Shown here piece by piece: positions 9,308 through 19,490 of a DNA stretch of 64,000 nt. A model generated the notes under the pieces. The model saw only the letters and a list, made by a program, of their open reading frames with translations. It was not told where the DNA came from and did not search any database. The position numbers and the translations under genes were made by a program. This DNA comes from Marinifilum breve. Lineage in GTDB: Bacteria > Bacteroidota > Bacteroidia > Bacteroidales > Marinifilaceae. The stretch lies in NCBI RefSeq assembly GCF_003202155.1, contig NZ_QFLI01000006.1:1-64000 (forward strand), given 5' to 3'. Each line of letters begins with the position of its first letter. Positions within the stretch are counted from its first letter, which is position 1.

Positions 9308-9341
9308 AAGGTGGTATTTTAATACCACCTTTTTTATTTTT
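9308..9341 (+). terminator. terminator after the ompH pair
   Basis: The arms AAGGTGGTATT and AATACCACCTT form a stable hairpin directly followed by a long T-run. Confidence 0.92.
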
Positions 9342-9372
9342 ACCTATGTTGATGTAGTAAAAATGATGATAA

Positions 9373-10200
9373 ATGAAGAATAATAGGCAAGCAATAGGAG
9401 TGTTTGATTCTGGATATGGAGGTCTAACTATTTTAAATGAATTTTTAAATGAGCTGCCTGAATATGATTTTATCTACTTGGGAGATAATGCGCGAAGCCC
9501 TTATGGAACAAGATCATATGATGTTGTATATGATTACACATTGCAAGCAGTGGAACAATTGTTCTCTATGGGCTGTGAATTGGTGATACTTGCATGTAAT
9601 ACTGCTTCAGCGAAGGCTCTTCGTACAATTCAGCAGCGCGATCTACCAAAGATTAATTCCAATAAACGAGTGTTAGGTGTTATCAGACCAAGCGTTGAGG
9701 AGATTGGTTTGTTGACTAAATCAAAACATATTGGTGTTTTTGGAACCGTTGGAACGGTACGTTCAAATTCATATCCTTTAGAAATAAAAAAGTTGTTTCC
9801 GGAAATTGTGGTAATTCAAGAAGCTTGTCCAATGTGGGTTCCTTTGGTAGAAAATAATGAGTTTCAATCTGCAGGAGGGCAGTTTTTTATTAAAAAGAAT
9901 ATTGATAGTCTTTTAAAAAAAGATCCAAAAATTGATACGATTATTTTGGGGTGTACTCATTACCCACTATTAAAGGAGGAAATTCGGAAATTTCTGCCAA
10001 ATAATATAAAATTAATTTCCCAAGGTGAAATTGTAGCGAATAGTTTAAAGGATTATTTGTTTAGGCATCCAGAAATGGACGTTAGGTGTTCAAAAAATTC
10101 GGAAAGGGAGTTTTTTACAACCGAATTCGTTGATAGTTTTGAAGAAAAGGCAAGTCGATTTTTAAATCTCGACTTGAAAGCAAGACATATATCTTACTAA
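9373..10200 (+). CDS. murI: glutamate racemase
   Basis: MurI converts L-glutamate to the D-glutamate used in peptidoglycan. The 275-residue cytosolic protein carries the expected Asp12-Ser13 in VFDSGYGGL, the first catalytic cysteine in ACNTASA (Cys75) and the second in GCTHYPLL (Cys194), so the two-base racemase site is intact. The length is typical. The gene follows the Skp pair but has its own transcriptional context, with a terminator before it and a bidirectional hairpin after it. Confidence 0.97.
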   Translation: MKNNRQAIGVFDSGYGGLTILNEFLNELPEYDFIYLGDNARSPYGTRSYDVVYDYTLQAVEQLFSMGCELVILACNTASAKALRTIQQRDLPKINSNKRVLGVIRPSVEEIGLLTKSKHIGVFGTVGTVRSNSYPLEIKKLFPEIVVIQEACPMWVPLVENNEFQSAGGQFFIKKNIDSLLKKDPKIDTIILGCTHYPLLKEEIRKFLPNNIKLISQGEIVANSLKDYLFRHPEMDVRCSKNSEREFFTTEFVDSFEEKASRFLNLDLKARHISY

Positions 10201-10202
10201 AT

Positions 10203-10236
10203 AAAAATAGCCTTCATTATTGTGAAGGCTATTTTT
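10203..10236. terminator. bidirectional terminator between murI and the gamma-carbonic anhydrase gene
   Basis: Arms of 14 bp, AAAAATAGCCTTCA and TGAAGGCTATTTTT, flank a short loop. A-runs and T-runs on both sides allow termination of both convergent genes. Confidence 0.92.
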
Positions 10237-10250
10237 ATTGGAATATTATC

Positions 10251-10787
10251 CTACTCTTTTATTGTTTCTTCATCAGTCTGATACCAGCTTGCGTACATAG
10301 CGTAGCTATTTGCTATTCTATTGATTTCACCTTCAAGAAGTTCAGGGCTGATTTCTTTTATTTTTTTTGCTGGAGAACCAGCGTAAACACTTCCTGATTC
10401 AACATGAGTTCCTTTGGTAACAACTGAACCAGCAGCAACAATTGAATTACTTTCAATTACAGCATCATCTAATACAACGGCACCCATACCAATTAATACA
10501 TTGTCTTTAATAGTACATCCATGTACAACTGCATTGTGTGCAATAGAAACGTTGTTTCCAATATTGGTTGGTGACTTTTTATAAGTAGCGTGTATGGTAG
10601 CATTATCTTGAACATTTACATTGGTCCCGAGCTTTATGTAGTGAACATCTCCTCGAAGAACAGCACTATACCAAATACTACAATCGTCTCCCATTTCTAC
10701 ATTTCCTATAATGGCCGCATTTTCGGCCAGAAAGCAGTTTTTACCAAATTTTGGTGATTTTCCGTTTAAATCTCTAACAATAGCCAT
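10251..10787 (-). CDS. gamma-carbonic anhydrase family protein
   Basis: This 178-residue left-handed beta-helix protein is built of hexapeptide repeats (such as GNVEMGDDCSIWY, VLIGMGAVVLDDAVIESNSIVAAGSVVTKG). The three zinc or iron ligands of gamma-carbonic anhydrases are present as His66, His84 and His89 in ATIHATY and SIAHNAVVHG, so the metal site looks complete. Related proteins (YrdA, PaaY, CaiE) range from true carbonic anhydrases to thioesterases, so the activity is not certain. It is a monocistronic gene with a TATCTTTG -7 box at 10812-10819 on its own strand. Confidence 0.92.
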   Translation of the reverse strand: MAIVRDLNGKSPKFGKNCFLAENAAIIGNVEMGDDCSIWYSAVLRGDVHYIKLGTNVNVQDNATIHATYKKSPTNIGNNVSIAHNAVVHGCTIKDNVLIGMGAVVLDDAVIESNSIVAAGSVVTKGTHVESGSVYAGSPAKKIKEISPELLEGEINRIANSYAMYASWYQTDEETIKE

Positions 10788-10870
10788 TCTTATTTAGTTT
10801 GATTATAAATACAAAGATAATCAAAATAAGATCTGATACTTAAGGCAAGAGTATGTTGTGGAAAAAAATT

Positions 10871-11241
10871 ACGCAAACGTTAGTGTAATAGGATAGATTA
10901 TCAATGATATAAGATATCATATTATTTTACTTGAAGTAAATAGTAAGTAGTAAAATAAGTTATTGTTTATCAATCAATAGATTGATAAATTATATTTTTA
11001 TGAAAATATAATTTGAAAGTTTAACATTTTTTCACAACTTTGGTTGCGACTAATTAATAGGGAAATTAATTAAAAATAGGTGAAAATTATCGTAGGGGTG
11101 CAATAAATCACCTAATTAGTCGATGAAATAAAACAATTCAAAGGGGTATGTATTCTATCTATAGCTTAACTAGGGATTAAGCTTAGGATTCATATATGAA
11201 TAATTATTTAATAAATTAATTAATCCACTAACTAAAAATTT
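10871..11241 (+). promoter_or_regulatory. regulatory region and long leader of the first susC
   Basis: ACGCAAACG at 10871-10879 resembles half of a LacI/GalR-type operator (GCAAACGTTTGC). A promoter TTTG-N19-CAACTTTG lies at 11012-11042, giving a leader of about 190 nt that includes TAGGGGTG (11093-11100) and AAGGGGTATG (11141-11150). All of these recur at similar positions before the second susC. The rest of this gap is AT-rich with no ORF. Confidence 0.55.
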
Positions 11242-14200
11242 ATGAAAAAAAGTTTAGTTTCGACGCTAATCCTAATGTTTATTGGGTTGCAGGGGCTTTT
11301 AGCTCAAAGTCGAGAAGTTTCTGGGGTTGTAACATCTGCTGAGGATGGACTAACAATACCAGGAGTTTCTGTAATTGTAAAAGGTACTACCATCGGTACC
11401 TCCACAGACTTCGATGGAAAATACACAATACAGCTACCTGACGGAGAAAGTGTTTTAGTTTTCTCTTGCGTTGGTATGGTTAACCAAGAAATTACAGTTA
11501 CTGGTTCTACATTAAATGTAGTAATGGAGAATGAGTCAATTGGAATGGATGAAGTTATGGTAGTTGCTTATGGTACTGCTAAAAAGGAATCATTTACTGG
11601 ATCTGCATCTGTGGTGAAAAAAGATGATATTGTAAAAGTTTCTGGTGGTATTGGTAAAGTAATTCAAGGTAAAGTTGCTGGTGTTACTGTAATGGGTGAT
11701 GATATTCGTATCCGTGGATTCGGTTCATTCTCAGCTTCATCTTCTCCTCTATATGTTGTAGATGGTGTTGTTGGTGCCCCTAAACCAAATGATGAAGATA
11801 TCGAAAACTTTACAGTGCTAAAAGATGCGGCATCTACTGCATTGTATGGTTCACGTGGTGCTAATGGTGTAATTATTATTACATCTAAAAAAGGTAAAAA
11901 AGATAAAAAACCTACGTTTGAAATTAAGTACCAGCATTCTGTGGAAAAAATGATTGAGCCTGAATGGGACTTAATGAATGCTGCAGAATATTATCAGCAC
12001 CAATTTAAAGGAATGGTTAATTATGTAGGAGAAAGCAGAGCTTATACTTACTTTAACTATTACATGAATAATAAAAATCCATATAATATGGCTGAGCCAT
12101 TTAATTTGGATGGTTCACTTAAAGAAGGTGCTAAGTTGCTATATGATACAAATTGGAAAGACGAAGCTCTTGAAAATGCATCTAAGGATGAAATATATGT
12201 TGCAGCAAGTGGTGGATCAGAAAATTCTAATTACCATTGGTCAGCGCGTATGTATAAGTATGATGGATTTGTGCGTACTTCAAAAAGCAAAGGGGCAAAT
12301 ACTCGCTTTAATTACTCTATTGACTTGCGTGATAACTTAAAAGTGAATGTTAACTCAACGATATCTTACTACGAAGGTTCGGGTACTTATACAACTAAGG
12401 CGAATGAAAATAACCACTTGTATTTGTCATATGTACTTTCTCCAGCAGCTCCAATGTATCAGTTAAATCAAATTGATAATGGTGATGGAACTCATAGTTA
12501 TGAATATGTTTTGGATAAACAAGGCAACAGAGTTTATGACTATTCAAACCCTAACTACAAAAATTACAACCCAATTGGTTTGATGGAAGCAGATTTTGAT
12601 GACAATTATGGCTTTTCAGCTTTTTTTGCTCCGTCTATTACTTATGAAGTAATTGATGGCTTAACATTAAAAGGTCAACTTTCGGGAAGATTAAATACTA
12701 GAAGAGGTGATTCGTTCCAGAATCCATACTATGGATCAGGTTCAACAGAGAATGGACTTTCTACTAAAGAAACCTATCATACAATGGATTGGACCATGCA
12801 TACTTCCGCAAACTATAAGTTTGAAGTTGGTGATGATCACTCTTTTGATGTATTGCTTGGTTACGAAGCAGCAGACTACGACTATCAGGATTTTTATGCT
12901 ACTAAAAATGGATATTCTCTAGGTGATATTTCTACAGAATTGTCTACAGGTAATAGTCCTAGATATGCTGGTTCATCAACAACTGAAGTTGGTTTGATTT
13001 CTTACATCTCTAACATGACCTATGATTTTAGAGATAAGTACTATATGTCTGCTTCATTCAGACGTGACGGATCATCTAAATTTGGAGAAGATAATAAATG
13101 GGGTAATTTCTGGTCTGTTGGTTTCTCTTGGAGATTATCAGAAGAAAACTTTTTGTCAGCAGATTGGATTAATAATCTGAAACTAAGAGCTTCTTATGGT
13201 GTTTTAGGTACTAATGACATTGGTAATTATAAGTTTGGTGATTACTATAGCCTTGGTGCAAACTATGGTGGTATCACTGGTGTTTCTCACACCAACTTGC
13301 CTAATGCTCAATTAGGATGGGAAGAGTCAGACAATTTCTCAGTTGGGGTTGATTTTGATTTATTCGATTCTAAATTGAGTGGTACAATTGAGTATTTTAA
13401 TAAGAATACTGATGGGTTATTATATAATGTGCCTCTTCCTACTACTACCGGATTCCCTTCTGTACTTATGAATATTGGTGAGATGCAGAATTCAGGTTTT
13501 GAAATGGAATTGAGTGGAAAGATCCTTTCTGGAGAATTCAATTGGAATGCTGATCTTACCATGACTTACATTAAGAACGAAATTAAGTCGCTACCAGTTG
13601 ATCAGGTAATTCAAGGTACAAAACGCTGGGTTGCTGGTGATAGCCGTTATGAATATTATATTAGAGAATGGGCAGGTGTAGATCCTGAAGATGGTAGAGC
13701 TCAATGGTATATGGATCAAGAAAATGCTGATGGAACAGTAGAGAAAGTGAAAACAAAATCTTACAGCGAGGCTACTAGATACAATATGGGGCAGTCTACT
13801 CCAAAATTCTTCTTTGGTTTAAACAACAACCTATCGTACAAAGGATTTGATTTCTCTGTTCAAACAGTTGCAGCTTTTGGTCACAAAATTTATGATGGTC
13901 AATACCAGACATTCATGCACGATGGTTCAGGTAAAGCTACTAACTTAGCAAAAGATGCATTGAATTCATGGACTACAGAAAACACTAATACTGATATCCC
14001 AAAATACAGATGGGCTAACAATACAAGTAGTAATTCAACTTCATCAAGATGGTTAGTTGATGGTGATTTCGTTAAAATCAAAAATATCACATTTGGTTAT
14101 ACTGTTCCAGAAAGATTTTTGGATAAAATGTTCTTGACTTATGCAAGAGTATTTATGACTGTGGACAATGTACACTCTTTCTCTGATTACAAGTCTGGAG

Positions 14201-14289
14201 ATCCTGAAATCAGTTTAGCAGGTGTTAGTAATGGATATACTTTCAACCCTGCCACTACCTACAGAATGGGTATCAATATTAAATTTTAA
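11242..14289 (+). CDS. SusC/RagA-type TonB-dependent transporter 1
   Basis: The 1015-residue outer-membrane transporter has a signal peptide (ending LLAQ, residue 22), a CarboxypepD-regulatory-like domain at about 25-100 (REVSGVVTSAEDGLTIPGVSV), a TonB-box region VMVVAYGTAKKESFTGS, a plug with IRIRGFGS and YVVDGV, and a C-terminal 22-strand barrel ending in Phe. The plug segment before IRIRG is about ten residues shorter than in the second SusC of this window. SusC imports oligosaccharides or peptides with its SusD lid, energised by TonB. It is followed 18 bp later by its susD. The substrate cannot be read from the sequence; the adjacent peptidase suggests peptides. Confidence 0.95.
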   Translation: MKKSLVSTLILMFIGLQGLLAQSREVSGVVTSAEDGLTIPGVSVIVKGTTIGTSTDFDGKYTIQLPDGESVLVFSCVGMVNQEITVTGSTLNVVMENESIGMDEVMVVAYGTAKKESFTGSASVVKKDDIVKVSGGIGKVIQGKVAGVTVMGDDIRIRGFGSFSASSSPLYVVDGVVGAPKPNDEDIENFTVLKDAASTALYGSRGANGVIIITSKKGKKDKKPTFEIKYQHSVEKMIEPEWDLMNAAEYYQHQFKGMVNYVGESRAYTYFNYYMNNKNPYNMAEPFNLDGSLKEGAKLLYDTNWKDEALENASKDEIYVAASGGSENSNYHWSARMYKYDGFVRTSKSKGANTRFNYSIDLRDNLKVNVNSTISYYEGSGTYTTKANENNHLYLSYVLSPAAPMYQLNQIDNGDGTHSYEYVLDKQGNRVYDYSNPNYKNYNPIGLMEADFDDNYGFSAFFAPSITYEVIDGLTLKGQLSGRLNTRRGDSFQNPYYGSGSTENGLSTKETYHTMDWTMHTSANYKFEVGDDHSFDVLLGYEAADYDYQDFYATKNGYSLGDISTELSTGNSPRYAGSSTTEVGLISYISNMTYDFRDKYYMSASFRRDGSSKFGEDNKWGNFWSVGFSWRLSEENFLSADWINNLKLRASYGVLGTNDIGNYKFGDYYSLGANYGGITGVSHTNLPNAQLGWEESDNFSVGVDFDLFDSKLSGTIEYFNKNTDGLLYNVPLPTTTGFPSVLMNIGEMQNSGFEMELSGKILSGEFNWNADLTMTYIKNEIKSLPVDQVIQGTKRWVAGDSRYEYYIREWAGVDPEDGRAQWYMDQENADGTVEKVKTKSYSEATRYNMGQSTPKFFFGLNNNLSYKGFDFSVQTVAAFGHKIYDGQYQTFMHDGSGKATNLAKDALNSWTTENTNTDIPKYRWANNTSSNSTSSRWLVDGDFVKIKNITFGYTVPERFLDKMFLTYARVFMTVDNVHSFSDYKSGDPEISLAGVSNGYTFNPATTYRMGINIKF

Positions 14290-14307
14290 TCGGATTACTA
14301 AGAAATT

Positions 14308-15828
14308 ATGAAAAAATATATTTTATTATTGTTCGCAGCTTCATTCTTTTTCTCGTGTAGTGAGGATTTGATTGAAGTGGATCCTACAACTAAGGTTCCA
14401 GCTAAGGACGTTTATAATACTGAGGATGCTATTGATGCGGTTCGCATTGGTATGTATTCGCAATTAGCTTATAGAGGAGATGGTGCTCTTTACACTTTAA
14501 TGTTTCCAGTTTTAGGTGATATTCTTGCTGATGATATGGTGTATGGTGATACATGGTATCAGGTTTGGGGAACCGAGTATGCTTATGAAACTAGAGCAAC
14601 TAGTAGTGGTCCAAAGCAAATTTGGAATCAATCATATTACTCTGTTGAAATTACAAATACTATGATTCATGAAATTGATTATAGTAAAGTTGAAGGTTTT
14701 TCGGATGATAAGGCGAAGCAATATATCGCTGAAGCCAAAGCTATAAGAGCAATGGTTCATGTTGATTTAGCACGTTATTTTGGTAAAGCTTATCATTTGG
14801 ATAATGGAGCTTCGAAAGCAGTTCCTTATGTAGATAAGATTGGTTATTCTTCAACTCCTGGTGAAGTTGACCTTCCTGAAAGAAATACAATGAAGGATAT
14901 TTACACTAAGGCAATTGCTGATTTAACAGCTGCAATTCCTGATCTTCCAGCAGTAAATAGCGGTAATTCGAGATATATGAATAAAAATGCAGCTTATGCT
15001 ATTTTAGCAAGAATTTACATGGATATGCATATGTATCCTGAAGCAAAAGCTGCAGCTACTAGTGCTTTGGAAGGTGTTGATTTAATGAACAAGGATACTT
15101 ATTACCAGGGAGGATTATCAAGAGTTAATGATGAAAGCTTATTGGTGTTTGTGAGTGATAAGGATAAGTACTCAAAGTGGAGAACATTTACTTCTTTCCA
15201 TGATAACTGGGATGGCATGGGTGACGACTTTCGTGCTAATGAAACTTTAGTTGCATTGTTTGCTGATAATGATTTAAGAAAACATTTTTTCTCACCAGAA
15301 TCTGACCATGAGAATGGTTCCGGTTATGAATATCATAAGCACTACTTAAAATATCCAGGATATGGTGTTACTGTAGGAAAAACAAGCTTAGGATATTATA
15401 CTTATGGAAAATTCCCTCGTATTGATGCTGTAATCGGTGAAGCAAAAGGTTCTTTAGGACTTGGTGAGTACAATTACATTCGTGGATCTGAAATGGTATT
15501 AATCATTGCAGAGTGTGCAGCTCGTGAAGGTGCTTCTGGTGAAACTGAAGCTAAGAACAGATTACTTGAAATTCAGCAAAGAATGATTTCTGGAGCTAGT
15601 TTATCAACTAACTCAGGACAAAACTTAATTGATGAAATCATTGTTGAGTATAGAAAAGAAATGTTCGGTGAAGGTCATGGTCATAGATTAATGTTGCGTT
15701 TAGGTAATGGTTTAAAACGTACAGGTGGTAATCATACTGCACTTTTAAATCTTCCGGCAGGAGATCCTAAATTCCAGTGGCCAGTTCCACAATCAGAATT
15801 AGATACGAATCCAAACTTAGCTAAATAA
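14308..15828 (+). CDS. SusD/RagB-type surface lipoprotein 1
   Basis: The 506-residue protein has a lipoprotein signal peptide with lipobox FFSC and an acidic SEDL just after the cysteine, a pattern associated with surface export in Bacteroidota. The SusD fold is shown by the N-terminal DLIEVDPTTKVPAKDVYNTEDAI segment, TPR-like helices (YIAEAKAIRAMVHVDLARYFGKAYH) and the C-terminal RKEMFGEGHGHRLMLRLG and WPVPQSELDTNPNL motifs. It caps the preceding SusC and captures ligand. A terminator follows, so the operon is only susC-susD. Confidence 0.95.
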   Translation: MKKYILLLFAASFFFSCSEDLIEVDPTTKVPAKDVYNTEDAIDAVRIGMYSQLAYRGDGALYTLMFPVLGDILADDMVYGDTWYQVWGTEYAYETRATSSGPKQIWNQSYYSVEITNTMIHEIDYSKVEGFSDDKAKQYIAEAKAIRAMVHVDLARYFGKAYHLDNGASKAVPYVDKIGYSSTPGEVDLPERNTMKDIYTKAIADLTAAIPDLPAVNSGNSRYMNKNAAYAILARIYMDMHMYPEAKAAATSALEGVDLMNKDTYYQGGLSRVNDESLLVFVSDKDKYSKWRTFTSFHDNWDGMGDDFRANETLVALFADNDLRKHFFSPESDHENGSGYEYHKHYLKYPGYGVTVGKTSLGYYTYGKFPRIDAVIGEAKGSLGLGEYNYIRGSEMVLIIAECAAREGASGETEAKNRLLEIQQRMISGASLSTNSGQNLIDEIIVEYRKEMFGEGHGHRLMLRLGNGLKRTGGNHTALLNLPAGDPKFQWPVPQSELDTNPNLAK

Positions 15829-15861
15829 GAATATTTAAATATTAAGCTAGTTTGAAAATAT

Positions 15862-15906
15862 AGGAAGCCTGGTCTTTAAGTTTATGGCTATGGCTTCCTT
15901 TTTTTA
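15862..15906 (+). terminator. terminator of the first susCD operon
   Basis: The arms AGGAAGCC (15862-15869) and GGCTTCCT (15892-15899) close a 22-nt loop and are followed by a T-run. Confidence 0.8.
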
Positions 15907-16032
15907 TACAGTATCATATTGTGTTATGTAATATTCCCTGTCTCTCATTACGGTATACATCCCTATTTTACCGTTTATTTTAATTCTTAAAAGAAAAAAT
16001 ATTTCATTAGTAAAAAAGGAAAATTAGATCTT

Positions 16033-18960
16033 ATGAAATTTAAAAAACTTATTTCATTACTCACTTTGTTTGTGGTTGTTACCTCTAGTTTATTAGCTAG
16101 TGACCTAAACAGTATTAAAGAGTATAAATTAAAAAACGGATTAACAGTAATCTTAAATGAGGATAAGTATGCCTCTGATGTTTTTGGTTATGTTGTAACA
16201 AAAGCCGGAGCAAAAGAAGATCCAGCAGATCAGGAAGGGATCGCTCACTATTTGGAGCATATGCTATTTAAAGGCAATGAACAAATTGGTACGATTAATT
16301 GGGAAAAGGAAAAAGTATATATCGATAAGATTTATGCTTTGTATGAGAAGCTAAAAAGCACAAAAGATAAAAAGGAAGAAGCTGAGATTCAAAAAGAAAT
16401 TAATGAACTTTCCAAAGAAGCAGCTCAGTATGCTTGTCAAAATGAACTGGACAAAGTTCTTAAAGATATTGGTTCTACAGGGCTGAATGCAAACACTAGT
16501 TGGGATAGAACAGTGTACATGAATAGCTTTCCTGATTTTCAACTTGAGAAATGGCTGAAAATCTATAGTGATCGTTTTATTAACCCTGTTTTTAGAGGTT
16601 TTCAGGCTGAGCTAGAGGTTGTTTTTGAAGAGAAAAATGAATCTTTGGATAACAGAAACAGGAAAATGTATGAAGAATTGCTTGCAAAAGTGTTTGAAGG
16701 TCATGAATATAGTAGAACTGTTTTAGGACGTGTAGAGCATATTAAAAAGCCTTCATTGGTAGCCATGAAAGAATTCTATGACAAGTATTATGTGCCTAAT
16801 AATATGTGTCTAATTTTAACTGGAAACTTTTCCTCTACTGAAGCTCAGCCATTAATTGAAAAATATTTTGGACGTTGGGAACCAAAAGATCTACCTAAAG
16901 AGGAAGTAAAACCGGTTAAAGATTTTAAAGGGGGAGAGAGCTTAGCTTTAAAATTGGGATATTCAAGAAGAGGATCTTTAGTTTATCGTACAGTTAATAA
17001 TAAACATGAAGATGCTGTTACTTTGGAATTTGTTGCTCAATTGCTATCTAATTCAACGGAAACAGGATTACTTGATCAGTTAAGATTAGATAAAAAAGTA
17101 GGTGGTGCTTACAGTTCCAATATGAACTTAAATGATCATGGTATTTTTACCATTGATTACTCTCCTAAACTTCGTAAAGAAGTAATGATTGAAAAGTATA
17201 AACAAACAGGGCGATATGAACCAGTATATGAATCATTCAATGGTGCGGAAAAATTGATCCTTGCTCAGGTAAAAAAATTAAAGAATGGTGAATTTGAAGA
17301 TTGGAAAATTGATGCTATAAAAAAGGATTTAATCAAAGATTTTGACTTGTCATTAGAAAATAATGTACGAATGGGAATTCTTTTAGGAGATGTTTTTCAA
17401 AAAGGTTCTGATTTGAATGAATTAAAATCTTATACAGCAAAGATTAAGTCAATCACGAAAGAAGACATCGTAAATTGTGCTAATAAATATTTAGGCAATA
17501 ATTATTTAGCACTTAATGCATACGAAGGAAAACCTAAACAGAAGAAGATAGAAAAGCCAGGTTATGAACCTATTGAACCTGTTGCAGGTAACCTTTCAAA
17601 TTACGCTAAAGAAATATTCGAAACAAAAAATACAAATTCAAAAGAAGATTATGTTGATTTTGATAAAGATTTTGTTTGTGCAAATATTAGAGATGGCGTT
17701 GAATTATATTACGCAGAAAATCCTCATAATAACGTGTTTAGTCTAAGAATAAGTTATGGTGCAGGAAATCATCAAATAAAAGATCTTGAATATGCTTCTG
17801 GCTTAATGAATTATGCAGGAACATTGAAAAGAGATATCAGTAGCCTTAAAGAAGAATTTGCTAAAATTTCATGTAATTATAGTATCTACAGTACAGACAA
17901 TGAGTTAATCGTTTCTGTTAATGGAGATGAGAAATATTTGGATGATGCTTTAAAATTAATTACCGAGTTATTGTTGATTCCAAATTTGGATGAAGAAAAA
18001 CTTGAATTATTAGTGAATTCGCAAATCTCATCTCGCTACTATGAGAAACAAAATGTTGGAGCAGTTGCTAATGCTCTACGTCAATATATTCTTTATGGTG
18101 AAAAATCTGATTATCTCGATAGAAAAACTATTGATGATCTGAACAAATTATTGGTAAGTAAATTAGTTGGTGTTTATCAGGATGCAACAAGTTATGGAGT
18201 AGAAATGCACTATTGTGGAGCAAAAGATTTCAACTCAGTTAAGCAATCCATAATGAGTAATTTGAACTTTAAATCAGATTTGAAACCAAGATGCGATAAG
18301 TTTTCGCGTGAAATGAATAAGGTTGAAAATGATGAAATTTATTTTGTACATGATGCTGATGCTGTTCAATGTAATATTTTCTTATTCGTAAATGGTGAGA
18401 TATTTGATCCTGCAGACCTATCAAAAATTATGGCATTCAATAATTATTTTTCTGGCGGATTCAGTGGAATTGTATTGCAAGAAATTCGTGAAAAAAGATC
18501 TCTTACTTATGGTGCAAGTGCACAATATGGGTTTGGTCTGAAAAGCAAGCCAGGATATTTATTAGGGGGAACTAAAACACAAGCTGATAAAACGGTTGAA
18601 GCTGTTAAGGTATTTAAGGATATCATTAAAAATATGCCTGAAAAAGAGGACAGAATTAAAAATGTTAAAAGTTATTTAACACAATCATTAATGTCAGGTA
18701 AGCCAAGTTTCAGAAGTATGACTCCAACTGTAAGCCGATGGAAAGAGTTAGGCTTTACTGAAGATTTAAATCACAAAATGGTTAATGAAATTAATGAATT
18801 GCAATTTGAAGATATTAAAGACTTTTATAAGAAAAGTATTGGTGGAAAACCTATCGCTATTTGTATTGTTGGAAACAAATCAAAAGTGGATGTTAAGGGA
18901 TTAAAACAAATTAGTAAACTTAAATTTATTTCAAAATCGAAATTATTTTCAAGTAAATAA
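16033..18960 (+). CDS. M16-family zinc metallopeptidase, exported
   Basis: This 975-residue protein resembles the pitrilysin/insulinase family with two M16 halves. A signal peptide (ending SSLLAS) is followed by the inverted zinc motif HYLEH (His72, Glu75, His76) and the downstream VVFEEKNES segment that supplies the third ligand. Between them lies a Lys/Glu-rich insertion of residues 95-140. The C-terminal half has the RSLTYGASAQYGFG substrate-binding motif (R/Y pair) typical of the inactive half. It probably degrades peptides in the periplasm. It lies between two susCD operons, ends with its own terminator, and supports a peptide-use role for the region. Confidence 0.92.
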   Translation: MKFKKLISLLTLFVVVTSSLLASDLNSIKEYKLKNGLTVILNEDKYASDVFGYVVTKAGAKEDPADQEGIAHYLEHMLFKGNEQIGTINWEKEKVYIDKIYALYEKLKSTKDKKEEAEIQKEINELSKEAAQYACQNELDKVLKDIGSTGLNANTSWDRTVYMNSFPDFQLEKWLKIYSDRFINPVFRGFQAELEVVFEEKNESLDNRNRKMYEELLAKVFEGHEYSRTVLGRVEHIKKPSLVAMKEFYDKYYVPNNMCLILTGNFSSTEAQPLIEKYFGRWEPKDLPKEEVKPVKDFKGGESLALKLGYSRRGSLVYRTVNNKHEDAVTLEFVAQLLSNSTETGLLDQLRLDKKVGGAYSSNMNLNDHGIFTIDYSPKLRKEVMIEKYKQTGRYEPVYESFNGAEKLILAQVKKLKNGEFEDWKIDAIKKDLIKDFDLSLENNVRMGILLGDVFQKGSDLNELKSYTAKIKSITKEDIVNCANKYLGNNYLALNAYEGKPKQKKIEKPGYEPIEPVAGNLSNYAKEIFETKNTNSKEDYVDFDKDFVCANIRDGVELYYAENPHNNVFSLRISYGAGNHQIKDLEYASGLMNYAGTLKRDISSLKEEFAKISCNYSIYSTDNELIVSVNGDEKYLDDALKLITELLLIPNLDEEKLELLVNSQISSRYYEKQNVGAVANALRQYILYGEKSDYLDRKTIDDLNKLLVSKLVGVYQDATSYGVEMHYCGAKDFNSVKQSIMSNLNFKSDLKPRCDKFSREMNKVENDEIYFVHDADAVQCNIFLFVNGEIFDPADLSKIMAFNNYFSGGFSGIVLQEIREKRSLTYGASAQYGFGLKSKPGYLLGGTKTQADKTVEAVKVFKDIIKNMPEKEDRIKNVKSYLTQSLMSGKPSFRSMTPTVSRWKELGFTEDLNHKMVNEINELQFEDIKDFYKKSIGGKPIAICIVGNKSKVDVKGLKQISKLKFISKSKLFSSK

Positions 18961-18990
18961 GAGAGTTTTAGTTAATTGACTTTATATGGA

Positions 18991-19027
18991 AAGCAGTTCT
19001 GATTCATAATCAGAACTGCTTTTTTGT
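18991..19027 (+). terminator. terminator of the M16 peptidase gene
   Basis: Perfect 14-bp arms AAGCAGTTCTGATT (18991-19004) and AATCAGAACTGCTT (19008-19021) with a 3-nt loop are followed by T-rich sequence. Confidence 0.93.
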
Positions 19028-19122
19028 TTTTATATATTTTGAGATGTGTTTAGTATTTAATTTGAATCTAAATACTAAAAAATAAGAGAAGTAGGCCATT
19101 TTATTTTCTGGGAGATTTATTC

Positions 19123-19490
19123 ACGCAAACGATTTAGATAACAATATTGAATATCAGTAAGGTAATGGAGTTTTAAATTGAAAGTAATAATAAACAATTT
19201 GCTATTATACTGTAAGAGAACTGAAGTGCAATTATTTAGAATTAAAAAGTAAAAAAAAAAAAAGATTTGATTTTTTAAGAATTTTTTACACTTTTGACGC
19301 CTCAGATTTGGTAGGGGTATCGAAATCTGAGAGTTGGATATTTTAATCTAGGGGTATATTATCTTATCCAGCTTTAATCAAAAATATTCTAAAGGGAGAA
19401 TATGCTTTCTATAATCTAATGGGGAAATTATTTTATAGAATTTACATATAGATGTGTATTAATTGTTAATTAACCACTAACTAAAAGTTT
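19123..19490 (+). promoter_or_regulatory. regulatory region and long leader of the second susC
   Basis: ACGCAAACG (19123-19131) lies 368 bp before the start codon, against 371 bp in the first susC. A run of 13 A (19251-19263) abuts a promoter TTTG-N19-CACTTTTG at 19266-19296, with the same 19-bp spacing as in the first operon. The leader of about 190 nt carries TAGGGGTAT (19312-19320) and TAGGGGTATATT (19349-19360). No ORF is present in the 530-bp gap. Confidence 0.55.
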
